Part shown: positions 8,594 to 16,640 of the stretch, piece by piece
Layout of the letters: every line of letters begins with the position of its first letter
Position numbering within the stretch: the stretch's first letter is position 1
DNA from: an uncultured bacterium
GTDB lineage: Bacteria > Bacillota > Clostridia > Lachnospirales > Lachnospiraceae
NCBI GenBank assembly: GCA_948467735.1
Contig: CAOKFN010000049.1
Coordinates: forward strand, 1 to 36,586
DNA length: 36,586 nt
Direction: 5' to 3'
Notes under the pieces: model-generated
Told to the model about the DNA's origin: nothing
Seen by the model: the letters and a program-made list of their open reading frames with translations, nothing else
The model's database searches: none
Translations under genes and position numbers: made by a program

Positions 8594-8798
8594 ATATAAA
8601 TATTCATTCGATGATGGAACTGCTTAAAGGCTTTTCTTTGGCGCTGACTGCTTCACAAGTATGGTGTTTGGGCAAAGCAATTATTAAGACGTATCCATTA
8701 GTATTATGGAATACATAAATTTGGGGTTTAAATTTCTTTCTATATTAAAATTGTAAAAATTTAGAATATTTTGCAGTAAAATAACAGGATATGGGATA

Positions 8799-8807
8799 TG
8801 ATATAAT
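8799..8807 (+). promoter_or_regulatory. Extended -10 promoter element before the deacetylase
   Basis: TGATATAAT at 8799-8807 is a perfect extended -10 element about 150 bp before the deacetylase start. No good -35 lies at 17 bp, which extended -10 promoters tolerate. Confidence 0.45.
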
Positions 8808-8959
8808 GAGCTTGTAATGTTTTAGCATATGATGCGGGTAAGCCTGTAAAATGGAAGTGTTTTATGATAAAAGGGCAGGGAAGAAGGGATATGGGGATTT
8901 TCGGGGGATATTGACAAAAGCATAGATGCTTTTATGGAAGCAAAAGGAGGGATAAAGGA

Positions 8960-10480
8960 ATGGCAGGGGATGGTAATCGCGCAAAGAGAAAAAAGTCCGC
9001 GGCGCGGATGAAGGTGCTGTTTATCAGCGGCATTGTGGTGGATGCATTGCTTCTGTTTCTGCTGATATTCCTGTTGGTGAAACGGGAGGATGCAGAGCAG
9101 GGGATGGACTTGGTGGAAGCCAAAAACTATGTGGGCATGCAGGGAGAATCGGACGGTTTGAACATGCAGACGGGAAATATGGCAGGAATTCAGGGAGAGG
9201 GCCAAGGTCAGCGTCAGGAGGAGGAGAGTACGGCACAGAAGGTTATGGCGGCACAGCGGCGGCAGGAAACCTTGGCTCAGGCGGAGCGTCTGGCGGCTTC
9301 CTATGATTATGACGGAGCGGTAGAGCTGCTGCAGACCATAGAGGGGTATGAAACGGATACGGAGCTTCAGGGGAAGATAAATGCCTATGAGACGACGAAA
9401 GCCTCCTGCGTGCCGGTAAATATGGACGAGGTGACGCATGTGTTTTATCACAGTCTGGTGGTGGATCCGGAGAGGGCCTTTGCCAATCAGGACACGAATC
9501 CGCAGGCAGTGGGCAACAACCAGTGGATGACCACCGTGAGCGAATTCTTGAAAATCACACAGGAGATGTATGACAGGGGATATGTGATCGTCAGCATACA
9601 TGATTTGATTGACGTCACCACGGACGAAAGCGGAAACACCGTATATGAGCCTGCGGATATTATGCTTCCGCCGGGGAAACGCGCTTATGTGCTGTCGCAG
9701 GATGATTTAAGCTATTATCACAGCTATGATAATTACGGCTATGCCGCCAAGATGATTTTGGACGAGGACGGAAAGCCCACCTGCGAGTATATCCAAGCGG
9801 ACGGCACGATGGTAACGGGTTCTTATGATGTGGTGCCGCTGTTGGATGAGTTTATCGAGGAGCATCCCGACGCCTCCTATCGGGGGGCGAAGGGTATTAT
9901 CGCCCTGACGGGATATAACGGAATTCTGGGATACCGCACAGACAGCAGCTACATGGATATCAACGGAGATATCAATTACGACAAGAAGAAATGGCTGCAG
10001 GAGCATCCGGATTTTGATATAGAGAAAGAGCGGGCTGAGGCGAAAAAGGTGGCGGAGGCCATGAAGGAGGACGGCTGGGAATTTGCCAGCCATACTTGGG
10101 GACATATCCGAATTGGGGACAGCAGCTTGGAACGTCTCATCACCGATACGAAGAAATGGCGTGAAAATGTGGAGCCCCTTGTGGGGCCCACGGATACGAT
10201 TATATTTGCCCATGGGCAGGATCTTGGGAAATGGGGAAAGTATGACGAGTCCGGTGACAAATACCAGTACCTGCGGGGGCAGGGCTACGATATTTTCTGC
10301 AATGTGGATTCCAATCTGTACAGGACATGGTTCGGGAAGGATTATCTGCGCCAGGGGCGGAGGAATCTGGATGGTTACAGGCTTTATAAGAATGTGACGG
10401 GGCAGGAAGATAATGTGTCCGATTTATTCGACGCAGAGGAGGTTATCGACCCACTGCGGCCGCCGGTGCCGTCGTTATAG
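8960..10480 (+). CDS. Membrane-anchored polysaccharide deacetylase (NodB-like)
   Basis: This 506-residue protein has a positively charged N-terminus, one membrane segment (about residues 18-40) and a glutamine/glutamate-rich stalk to about residue 120. A NodB-type deacetylase domain then faces the cell surface. D248-D249 in SQDDLSYY match the TFDD motif that holds the catalytic base and a metal ligand. H378-T-W-G-H382 is the metal-binding HxxxH motif. The likely reaction is removal of N-acetyl groups from peptidoglycan or another surface glycan. The ATG at 8960 follows a strong AAAGGAGG site. A terminator at 10515 closes the unit. The insertion between the DD and HxxxH motifs is longer than in small chitin deacetylases. 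The exact glycan is unknown. Confidence 0.88.
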   Translation: MAGDGNRAKRKKSAARMKVLFISGIVVDALLLFLLIFLLVKREDAEQGMDLVEAKNYVGMQGESDGLNMQTGNMAGIQGEGQGQRQEEESTAQKVMAAQRRQETLAQAERLAASYDYDGAVELLQTIEGYETDTELQGKINAYETTKASCVPVNMDEVTHVFYHSLVVDPERAFANQDTNPQAVGNNQWMTTVSEFLKITQEMYDRGYVIVSIHDLIDVTTDESGNTVYEPADIMLPPGKRAYVLSQDDLSYYHSYDNYGYAAKMILDEDGKPTCEYIQADGTMVTGSYDVVPLLDEFIEEHPDASYRGAKGIIALTGYNGILGYRTDSSYMDINGDINYDKKKWLQEHPDFDIEKERAEAKKVAEAMKEDGWEFASHTWGHIRIGDSSLERLITDTKKWRENVEPLVGPTDTIIFAHGQDLGKWGKYDESGDKYQYLRGQGYDIFCNVDSNLYRTWFGKDYLRQGRRNLDGYRLYKNVTGQEDNVSDLFDAEEVIDPLRPPVPSL

Positions 10481-10514
10481 GACGGGAAATGAAATTCTCG
10501 CGAAAGCGGGTCGA

Positions 10515-10539
10515 AAAGAGTGCTGGGCACTCTTTTTTT
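10515..10539 (+). terminator. Rho-independent terminator after the deacetylase gene
   Basis: AAAGAGTGC (10515-10523) pairs perfectly with GCACTCTTT (10527-10535) across a 3-nt loop, with seven consecutive T residues at 10533-10539. Confidence 0.9.
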
Positions 10540-10667
10540 GACAGGAGGATAAGGCCTTTTGGCGCATGCAGGTCTCGCAAAATTGGATAGAGCTTCCGTT
10601 CGTTTCCTATAAGATTTTCATAGACATAAGGGCATAAATCTGTTATGGTGGATAGGGAGCAATGATA

Positions 10668-10832
10668 ATGAATTTGTCGAAGCGGAGGAGGCCTTTTGCT
10701 GCGGAACCGGAGGAAGATGCTGATAATCGGGTTTGGAGGGAAATCGGAACCGGAGGGAAAGTACTGATACTTGGGAGCCGCAGGCGTGTGTCATGGCAGT
10801 TGTATGGCCAAATGATGAAAAGTAAAAAATAG
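10668..10832 (+). CDS. Possible 54-residue protein upstream of clpS
   Basis: A short open frame starts at ATG 10668 (an in-frame ATG also lies at 10662) and ends 18 bp before clpS. It begins MNLSKRRRPF and ends KSKK, is basic, and has no recognised domain, signal or membrane segment. A weak GATAGGGAGC site precedes it. Its position suggests either a small leader gene of the clpSA unit or simply an untranslated leader. I do not recognise it and would not be surprised if it is not translated. Confidence 0.25.
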   Translation: MNLSKRRRPFAAEPEEDADNRVWREIGTGGKVLILGSRRRVSWQLYGQMMKSKK

Positions 10833-10850
10833 AATAAGAGGGATAGAAGT

Positions 10851-11150
10851 ATGCCGGTACAAGGAGAGACAAGAGAAAGAACAAGAATTAACCTGCGGGA
10901 GCCGAAACATTATCGGGTGATTATGCATAATGATGATTTCACCTCCATGGAGTTTGTGGTAGAGATTTTGATGGATATTTTCCATAAAGACGAGATGGAG
11001 GCGGAGCGGCTGATGCTGATGGTGCATGAAGGGGGCAGGGCGGCGGTGGGATCGTACCCTTACGACATTGCGGTTTCCAAAGTGCAGGCGGCATCGGCGA
11101 GAGCAAAGGAGCAGGGGTATCCCTTTCGGATGACCGTGGAGGAGGCGTGA
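10851..11150 (+). CDS. clpS: ClpS, N-degron adaptor for ClpA
   Basis: This 99-residue protein binds substrates with destabilising N-terminal residues (Leu, Phe, Tyr, Trp) and hands them to the ClpA unfoldase. It shows the canonical ClpS core: YRVIMHNDDFTSMEFVV with the N-degron pocket N-D-D, then the helix carrying MLMVHEGGRAAVG and the final strand FRMTVEE. The length fits the family (about 100 residues), with the flexible N-terminus needed for delivery. The gene ends one base before the clpA start, so the two are almost certainly translationally linked. aat, which makes ClpS ligands, lies downstream. Assignment is very confident. Confidence 0.96.
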   Translation: MPVQGETRERTRINLREPKHYRVIMHNDDFTSMEFVVEILMDIFHKDEMEAERLMLMVHEGGRAAVGSYPYDIAVSKVQAASARAKEQGYPFRMTVEEA

Positions 11151-11151
11151 G

Positions 11152-13662
11152 ATGCAGGTATCGGAGGAAGTGGCAGAAATCGTAAATACGGTAATTTCAC
11201 TGGCGAAAAATGCGGGCTTTGAGTTTGTGACGCCGGAATTGATGCTGTTTGTTATCTGCCAGAATAAAGTGTTTGCCCGTGCGTTTCAAAACTGCGGCGG
11301 CCGGGTCAAAGAGCTGGACTATCATTTGAGGGAATATTTAGAAGAATATTGTCAGGCGGAGGAGCTGCCGGGGCAGGATATGGCTCAGGGAGGGGATGCT
11401 TTGGGGGAAGCGCCCGAATTGTCCCAAGGGATGGGAAATATGCTGACCTATGCGTGGGAGTCCGCGTTGAACAGCGGCAGGGAGATGGTGGAACTGCCCC
11501 ATATCATTCATGCCATGTATGCGCTGGAGGAAAGCTATGCCGTCTATTATATGCGGATGCAGGGAGTGGAAGAGCCGGAGCTGTTACAGGAAATGATCAT
11601 TGCGGAAGAGGAAATTGCCGCGGAGAAGAAGGGGCGGAGGAGAAACGGCGCGGTCCATGGCGTGAGAAACAGCTCGGTTCGCGGCAGGAGAAGCGGGGCG
11701 TCCCATGGGGCTGGGAGCGGGTGGCTTAATGGGGCCGGAGACAGGGCGCGGCAGGAGGCCGGAAACGAGTCGGACGGCTGGGAAAAGAAAAAGAAGGGAA
11801 ATGTGGGAGGGGGCGATTTTGAAGACGATATGGGGGACGATGGCGTAGAGGAGGCTGATATGGATGAGGCCGACATGGAGGAGGGGGCTTTCTGGCAGCA
11901 GTATGCGGTCTGTCTCAATGACGCCTTGGAGGGAGTGAATCCCCTAATCGGCAGGACGGAGGAACTGGAGAGAACCATGCAGATTCTCTGCCGCAAGGCG
12001 AAAAATAACCCCCTGCATCTGGGGGAGCCGGGGGTGGGCAAAACCGCGGTCACTTACGGCCTTGCGAGGCTTTTAAATGAGGGGCGGGTTCCCGCGCCGC
12101 TTTTGGGAGCGAAAATTTTCGCGCTGGACTTGGGGAGCCTGCTGGCAGGCACGCAGTATCGGGGGGACTTTGAAAAGCGCTTTAAGAGGGTCATGGAGAG
12201 CATCAGTCATGAGGAAAAGCCCATCGTCTACATTGACGAAATTCACAATATTGTAGGGGCAGGGGCCGTTGGCGGCGGAACCTTTGACATTTCCAATATG
12301 CTGAAGCCCTATCTGGCGTCGGGAAGTGTCCGGTTTATCGGCGCGTCCACCTATGAGGAGTATAAAAAGCATTTTGAGAAGAGCAAAAGTCTGGTCAGAC
12401 GTTTTCAGAATATTGATATTAAGGAGCCTGACGTTTCGGAGACCGTTGGGATTATGGAAGGCTTAAAGCCAAGCTATGAAGAATTTCATGGGGTGGTTTA
12501 TGAAGAGGGCGTACTGGAATATGCGGTGGAGATGAGCGCGAAATATGTGAACGAGAGATATCTGCCGGATAAGGCCATCGATTTGATGGATGAGGCGGGA
12601 GCTTACCGACGAATGCACCCCCTTGATCAGAAGATACAGTCGGTGGACAAAACGCTGATTGACGAAATATTGTCGAAAACCTGCAATATTCCCAAGCAGA
12701 TTGTGGAAAAGGATGAGACTGCCGCCCTCGCCACATTGGAAGAGCGGCTGCTGGGCTGGGTATTTGGTCAGGAGGAAGCCGTTGGACAGGTGGTCAATGC
12801 GGTGAAGTTTGCAAGGGCCGGGCTTCTGGAGGAGGGAAAACCCTTGGCCAGCCTGCTGTTCGTAGGACCCACCGGGGTGGGCAAGACGGAAATCGCCAGA
12901 AGTCTTGCCAAGGAGCTGGGGATTAAGCTGATTCGCTTTGACATGAGCGAGTATGAGGAAAAACACGCGGTGGCGAAGCTCATCGGAGCGCCCGCTGGTT
13001 ATGTGGGATATGAGGAGGGGGGCCTGCTCACGGAGGAAATCCGTAAGAATCCCCATGCGGTCCTTCTTTTGGATGAGATTGAGAAGGCGCACCCGGATAT
13101 TTACAACATACTGCTGCAGGTGATGGATTATGCCACATTGACGGACAATCAGGGCAGAAAGGCCGATTTTAGGAATGTGATTGTGATTATGACGTCCAAC
13201 GCCGGTGCCAGCCGTATCGGAAAGCACGGCATCGGCTTTCTGGGACAGGATGTGAGGGCGGATGTGATTTTGGAGGAAGTAAAGAAAATCTTTCAGCCGG
13301 AATTCCGCAACCGCCTGAATCGGATTGTGGTGTTCCATGGCATCAACGAGCGGATGGCGGAGCAGATTGTGGAGAAAAAGCTTGGGGAGCTGGGGAAGCT
13401 GCTTGAGAAAAAAGGCGTAAAACTGACGGCGGACGGCGAGGCGGGGAAGCTGATAAAAAAGAAAGGCATCAGCGCGGAATTTGGCGCAAGGGAGATAGAG
13501 CGGGTGATACAGGGCGAAATCAAGCCCCTGCTGGTGGATGAAATCTTGTTCGGAGAGCTGAAAAATGGCGGGGAATGCGTGCTGACCGCTGAGGACGGGG
13601 CTTTTCGGATTCGGTTTCTGCCGGAGGCGGGGAACATGATGGAGGAGAGTCGGTCATGTTAG
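11152..13662 (+). CDS. clpA: ClpA-type AAA+ unfoldase of the Clp protease
   Basis: This 836-residue protein unfolds and translocates substrates into ClpP. A Clp N-domain (about 1-150) is followed by a charged low-complexity linker (about 160-245), then two AAA+ modules. Walker A1 is GEPGVGKTA near 291-299 with IDEIH as Walker B1. Walker A2 is GPTGVGKTE near 571-579 with LLLDEIEKAH as Walker B2. The IGF tripeptide (694-696) is the ClpP-docking loop. There is no coiled-coil middle domain between the modules, so it is ClpA rather than ClpC or ClpB. The linker of about 80 residues is much longer than in E. coli ClpA and accounts for the extra length (836 against about 758). It is directly coupled to clpS. 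clpP is not in the window. Confidence 0.95.
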   Translation: MQVSEEVAEIVNTVISLAKNAGFEFVTPELMLFVICQNKVFARAFQNCGGRVKELDYHLREYLEEYCQAEELPGQDMAQGGDALGEAPELSQGMGNMLTYAWESALNSGREMVELPHIIHAMYALEESYAVYYMRMQGVEEPELLQEMIIAEEEIAAEKKGRRRNGAVHGVRNSSVRGRRSGASHGAGSGWLNGAGDRARQEAGNESDGWEKKKKGNVGGGDFEDDMGDDGVEEADMDEADMEEGAFWQQYAVCLNDALEGVNPLIGRTEELERTMQILCRKAKNNPLHLGEPGVGKTAVTYGLARLLNEGRVPAPLLGAKIFALDLGSLLAGTQYRGDFEKRFKRVMESISHEEKPIVYIDEIHNIVGAGAVGGGTFDISNMLKPYLASGSVRFIGASTYEEYKKHFEKSKSLVRRFQNIDIKEPDVSETVGIMEGLKPSYEEFHGVVYEEGVLEYAVEMSAKYVNERYLPDKAIDLMDEAGAYRRMHPLDQKIQSVDKTLIDEILSKTCNIPKQIVEKDETAALATLEERLLGWVFGQEEAVGQVVNAVKFARAGLLEEGKPLASLLFVGPTGVGKTEIARSLAKELGIKLIRFDMSEYEEKHAVAKLIGAPAGYVGYEEGGLLTEEIRKNPHAVLLLDEIEKAHPDIYNILLQVMDYATLTDNQGRKADFRNVIVIMTSNAGASRIGKHGIGFLGQDVRADVILEEVKKIFQPEFRNRLNRIVVFHGINERMAEQIVEKKLGELGKLLEKKGVKLTADGEAGKLIKKKGISAEFGAREIERVIQGEIKPLLVDEILFGELKNGGECVLTAEDGAFRIRFLPEAGNMMEESRSC

Positions 13663-13671
13663 TAAGTGAAG

Positions 13672-13987
13672 ATGCGGGAGAACCCAATCCGCATTAGGTC
13701 TGGTCAAAATGCGGGAGAGCCATCCGCGTTAGCCGCAGTGAAGGTGAGGCGGTGTCGGCCGCATTAGGCGCGATGAAGCTGGGGGAGAGTTACCCGTGTT
13801 AAGCTTAGCGAAGGTGAGGCGGTGTCGGCTGCATTAGGCATGATGAAGATGCGGGAGAGCCATTTCTGTAAACTTGGCGAAGATGAGGCAGTGTCGGCTG
13901 CATTAGGCATGATGAAGATGCGGGAGAGCCATTTCTGTTAAGCTTGGCGAAGATGAGGCAGTGTCGGCCCCATTAGAACATTTGATG
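13672..13987 (+). repeat. 70-bp tandem repeat between clpA and aat
   Basis: Four units start at 13709, 13779, 13849 and 13918, with a truncated 37-bp unit at 13672. A unit runs from ATGCGGGAGAGCC through AGGTGAGGCGGTGTCGG to CATTAGGCATGATGAAG. The third full unit is 69 bp. The first full unit has diverged most, while the last two are nearly identical over their first 55 bp. The period is not a multiple of three and the units contain stops, so the array is not coding. It fills essentially all of the 400-bp gap after clpA. Confidence 0.9.
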
Positions 13988-14062
13988 ACGGGGCGGTTAT
14001 CCTGCGGATTGTCTGCGCCATGGGCGCGCCGCCGGGCAGTATATAAAAAGGGGGAAAATTCT

Positions 14063-14719
14063 ATGCCTGTTTTCCGATTAAATGAGGATGAAATTTCGTT
14101 TCCTAATCCGCGGTACGCCTGTGAGGACGGCCTGCTGGCGGTGGGAGGGGATTTGAGCGTGGAGAGGCTTCTGCTTGCATATACTCATGGCATTTTTCCT
14201 TGGTATGATCCGGGGGATGAGATTATGTGGTGGTGTCCGAAGGAGCGTTTTGTCATTTTTCCAAAGGAGATTCATATCTCTCATTCCATGAAAAAGTATA
14301 TGAAAAAGCATGTGCTGAATGTGCTGCTGAACCGTGATTTTGCGGATACCATGCATCGGTGCCGGATGAAAAGGGAAGACAAGGAAGGAACTTGGATTTC
14401 GGATGAGATGGAGGAGGCGTATTACCGCCTGTACCAAGCGGGGTACGCGATCAGCGTGGAAGTGCAGGAAGACGGGGAACTGGCGGGGGGCTTTTACGGA
14501 GTATGCATCGGAAGATGCTTTTTTGGGGAGAGTATGTTCTCGGATAAGGAGAATGGTTCCAAGACGGCATTGATTGCCTTTGCGCAGTTTCTGGAAGAGA
14601 AGAAATTTTTGTTCATTGACTGCCAGTTCCATACGGAGCATTTGGAGAGTATGGGCGGCAGGTATATTTCTTGGGAAGAATATGACGGGATGCTGCGGGA
14701 AGGGACAGGCTGGGATTAG
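14063..14719 (+). CDS. aat: Leucyl/phenylalanyl-tRNA--protein transferase
   Basis: This 218-residue cytoplasmic enzyme transfers Leu or Phe from tRNA to the N-terminus of proteins that begin with Arg or Lys, creating a primary destabilising residue that ClpS recognises. The family hallmarks are all present: FPWYDPGDEIMWWCPKER near the N-terminus, then GGFYGVCIGRCFFGESMFS and the following SKTALI helix. The frame stays open upstream to 13961, but the ATG at 14063 follows AAAGGGGGAAA and matches the usual N-terminus, while the earlier codons read through tandem-repeat DNA. Position downstream of clpS-clpA gives a full N-degron branch in one place. Very confident. Confidence 0.95.
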   Translation: MPVFRLNEDEISFPNPRYACEDGLLAVGGDLSVERLLLAYTHGIFPWYDPGDEIMWWCPKERFVIFPKEIHISHSMKKYMKKHVLNVLLNRDFADTMHRCRMKREDKEGTWISDEMEEAYYRLYQAGYAISVEVQEDGELAGGFYGVCIGRCFFGESMFSDKENGSKTALIAFAQFLEEKKFLFIDCQFHTEHLESMGGRYISWEEYDGMLREGTGWD

Positions 14720-14896
14720 TGGGAGGAGGGTCGGCAGGGGAAAGGAATGGGGTAGTGAGAGAAAGGAATAGGGCGGTGCCTAGGGAATGGGTTTGTGCTT
14801 AGGATTGGTATGCCGAACGAAAAGCGCGTTATCATTTAACGGATGTTCCGGCAGGAGCGGATATATTCTCCAATGATGATCGGGAGGGAAAATAGG

Positions 14897-15718
14897 TTGA
14901 AGAAACTGCCATGGGAGACCTTGGAGAGCTGTCCGCAGAAACTGCGGCAGCTCCTATGTAAAATAGAGAAGGAAGAGTTTCAATCGGATGAAATCGGATT
15001 ATCGGAAAGTCAGGTGTACCTGTTTCCAAATCAGGTTCTGAAAATTCAGGAGGACAATGAGGAGGCCCGAAACGAAGCGGCAATGATGGATTGGCTGCAG
15101 GGCAGGGTTCCGGCGCCGCAGGTGATTGCGCACGTGTGTGAAGGAGGCAGAAGCTATCTGTTGATGACAAGGACGGCGGGGAAAATGGCCTGTGACGAGG
15201 AATATATGAGCAATCCCCGGCGTTTAACCCAAATACTTGCGGAGGCGCTGAAACTGCTGTGGCGGACCGATATAACGGGATGCCCCGGTAAGTGGGGGAT
15301 AGAACGAAAGCTGTCCATGGCGGAATATTGGGTGGAGCATGATATGGTCAGCATGGAGGACGCGGAACCGGACACCTATGGGAAGGACGGTTTTCGTTCG
15401 CCCAAGGAGCTGTATCGATGGCTGGCGGAGCACAAGCCGTCGGAGGAACCGATATTGTCCCATGGGGATTTTACCCTGCCCAATCTGATTTTTTCGGGGA
15501 ATGAGCTGAAGGGATTCATTGACTTGGGCAGAATGGGCGCGGCGGATAAGTGGCAGGATATTGCCCTGTGCTATCGGAGCCTGCTGCATAATTATGACGG
15601 GAAGTATGGCGGCAGAAGGTATGAGGGCTTTCGGCCCAAGATGCTGTTTGAACAGCTGGGAATGGAACCGGATTGGGAGAAGATACGGTATTATATTCTG
15701 CTGGATGAATTATTTTAA
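14897..15718 (+). CDS. APH(3')-like aminoglycoside phosphotransferase-family kinase
   Basis: This protein has the eukaryotic-kinase-like APH fold and would phosphorylate a small molecule with ATP. The catalytic loop is HGDFTLPN, with D191, and the metal-binding aspartate is D209 in FIDLGRMG. The C-terminus, ending DWEKIRYYILLDELF, closely resembles my memory of APH(3')-IIIa, whose aspartates are D190 and D208. I chose the TTG at 14897 because GGGAGGG lies eight bases upstream and because this start reproduces the family numbering. An in-frame ATG at 14843 has no ribosome binding site. A terminator follows at 15783. Aminoglycoside resistance is possible, but many chromosomal members act on other substrates. 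Confidence 0.85.
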   Translation: MKKLPWETLESCPQKLRQLLCKIEKEEFQSDEIGLSESQVYLFPNQVLKIQEDNEEARNEAAMMDWLQGRVPAPQVIAHVCEGGRSYLLMTRTAGKMACDEEYMSNPRRLTQILAEALKLLWRTDITGCPGKWGIERKLSMAEYWVEHDMVSMEDAEPDTYGKDGFRSPKELYRWLAEHKPSEEPILSHGDFTLPNLIFSGNELKGFIDLGRMGAADKWQDIALCYRSLLHNYDGKYGGRRYEGFRPKMLFEQLGMEPDWEKIRYYILLDELF

Positions 15719-15782
15719 GTATCGCGTCAGGAAACTTTTATGCCATAAGATGCGTTGGATTCCATTGAAATAGATACATAGA

Positions 15783-15820
15783 GGCGGTAAACTAGAGGTA
15801 TACTTAGTTTACCGTCTTTT
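15783..15820 (+). terminator. Rho-independent terminator after the APH-like gene
   Basis: GCGGTAAACTA pairs with TAGTTTACCGTC (15805-15816), at least ten base pairs, and is followed by a T-run. It separates the kinase gene from the ABC transporter unit. Confidence 0.85.
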
Positions 15821-15917
15821 TATATACATGTTCCTAGACAGAAAATATGCTGGTATCTGCATACTCTCGAAGATACGGGGGCTGTGGCGAGAGTTTTGAA
15901 TGAGAGAGGAGAGAAAA

Positions 15918-16640
15918 ATGCTGGAGATAAAAAATATGACGAAGACCTATAAGGGAGGGAAGAGGGCGGTATCCGACCTGTCTCTTACCGTTCATGGGGG
16001 AGATATTTATGGATTTATCGGGCGGAACGGGGCGGGGAAAACCACCACCATAAAGGCTGTCGTGGGGATTCATGATTTTGACAAGGGGGAGATTTGGGTG
16101 GACGGGAAGGATATCAGGAAAGATTCTCTTGCCTGCAAAAAGGTCATGGCGTATATTCCGGACAATCCGGACCTTTATGATTATTTGACGGGGATACAAT
16201 ATTTGAATTTTATCGCGGATATTTATCAGGTGTCGGGAAAGGACAGGGAGGAGCGCATACGAAAGGAGGCGGAGGATTTCGGGCTTTATTCCGCGCTGGG
16301 GGACTTGACGGCGGCATATTCCCACGGCATGAAACAGAAGCTTGCCCTTATTGGCGCGCTGCTGCATGAGCCGAAGCTGTTGATTCTGGACGAGCCTTTT
16401 GTGGGTCTGGACCCGGAGGCCTCTCTGACTCTGCGGCAGAAAATGCATGCATTGTGCCAAAAGGGAAGCGCAATTTTTTTCTCCACCCATGTCTTGGATG
16501 TGGCGGAGAAGCTCTGCAGCCGGATTGGGGTGATTTCCGAGGGAAAATTGATGGTGGAAGGGGATACGAAGGATTTGACGAAGACGAAATCCTTGGAAGA
16601 TATCTTTATGGAGGTGGTCAGGCATGGGAAGACAGATTAG
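15918..16640 (+). CDS. ABC transporter ATP-binding protein
   Basis: This 240-residue nucleotide-binding subunit has all ABC signatures: Walker A GRNGAGKTT near residues 35-43, the signature YSHGMKQKL near 133-141, Walker B LLILDEP with E159 as catalytic base, and the H-loop in FFSTHVLD. An upstream in-frame ATG at 15900 lacks a ribosome binding site, whereas the ATG at 15918 follows GAGAGGAGAG, so the latter is used. The gene overlaps the downstream permease by 17 bp, which indicates translational coupling and a two-gene ABC-2-type exporter. The sequence class matches DrrA/CcmA-like exporters. The cargo is unknown. Confidence 0.92.
   Translation: MLEIKNMTKTYKGGKRAVSDLSLTVHGGDIYGFIGRNGAGKTTTIKAVVGIHDFDKGEIWVDGKDIRKDSLACKKVMAYIPDNPDLYDYLTGIQYLNFIADIYQVSGKDREERIRKEAEDFGLYSALGDLTAAYSHGMKQKLALIGALLHEPKLLILDEPFVGLDPEASLTLRQKMHALCQKGSAIFFSTHVLDVAEKLCSRIGVISEGKLMVEGDTKDLTKTKSLEDIFMEVVRHGKTD

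Noticed and set aside
8392..8959. Small genes in the gap after the repeat protein
   Set aside because: Only very short frames without ribosome binding sites; the hairpin and -10 element explain the visible structure.
13961..14062. N-terminal extension of Aat by 34 codons
   Set aside because: It reads through the 70-bp tandem repeat, has no ribosome binding site, and is absent from the usual Aat N-terminus; ATG 14063 has a good site.
14843..14896. ATG start of the APH-like gene at 14843
   Set aside because: No Shine-Dalgarno, whereas the TTG at 14897 has one and reproduces the APH(3') catalytic residue numbering.
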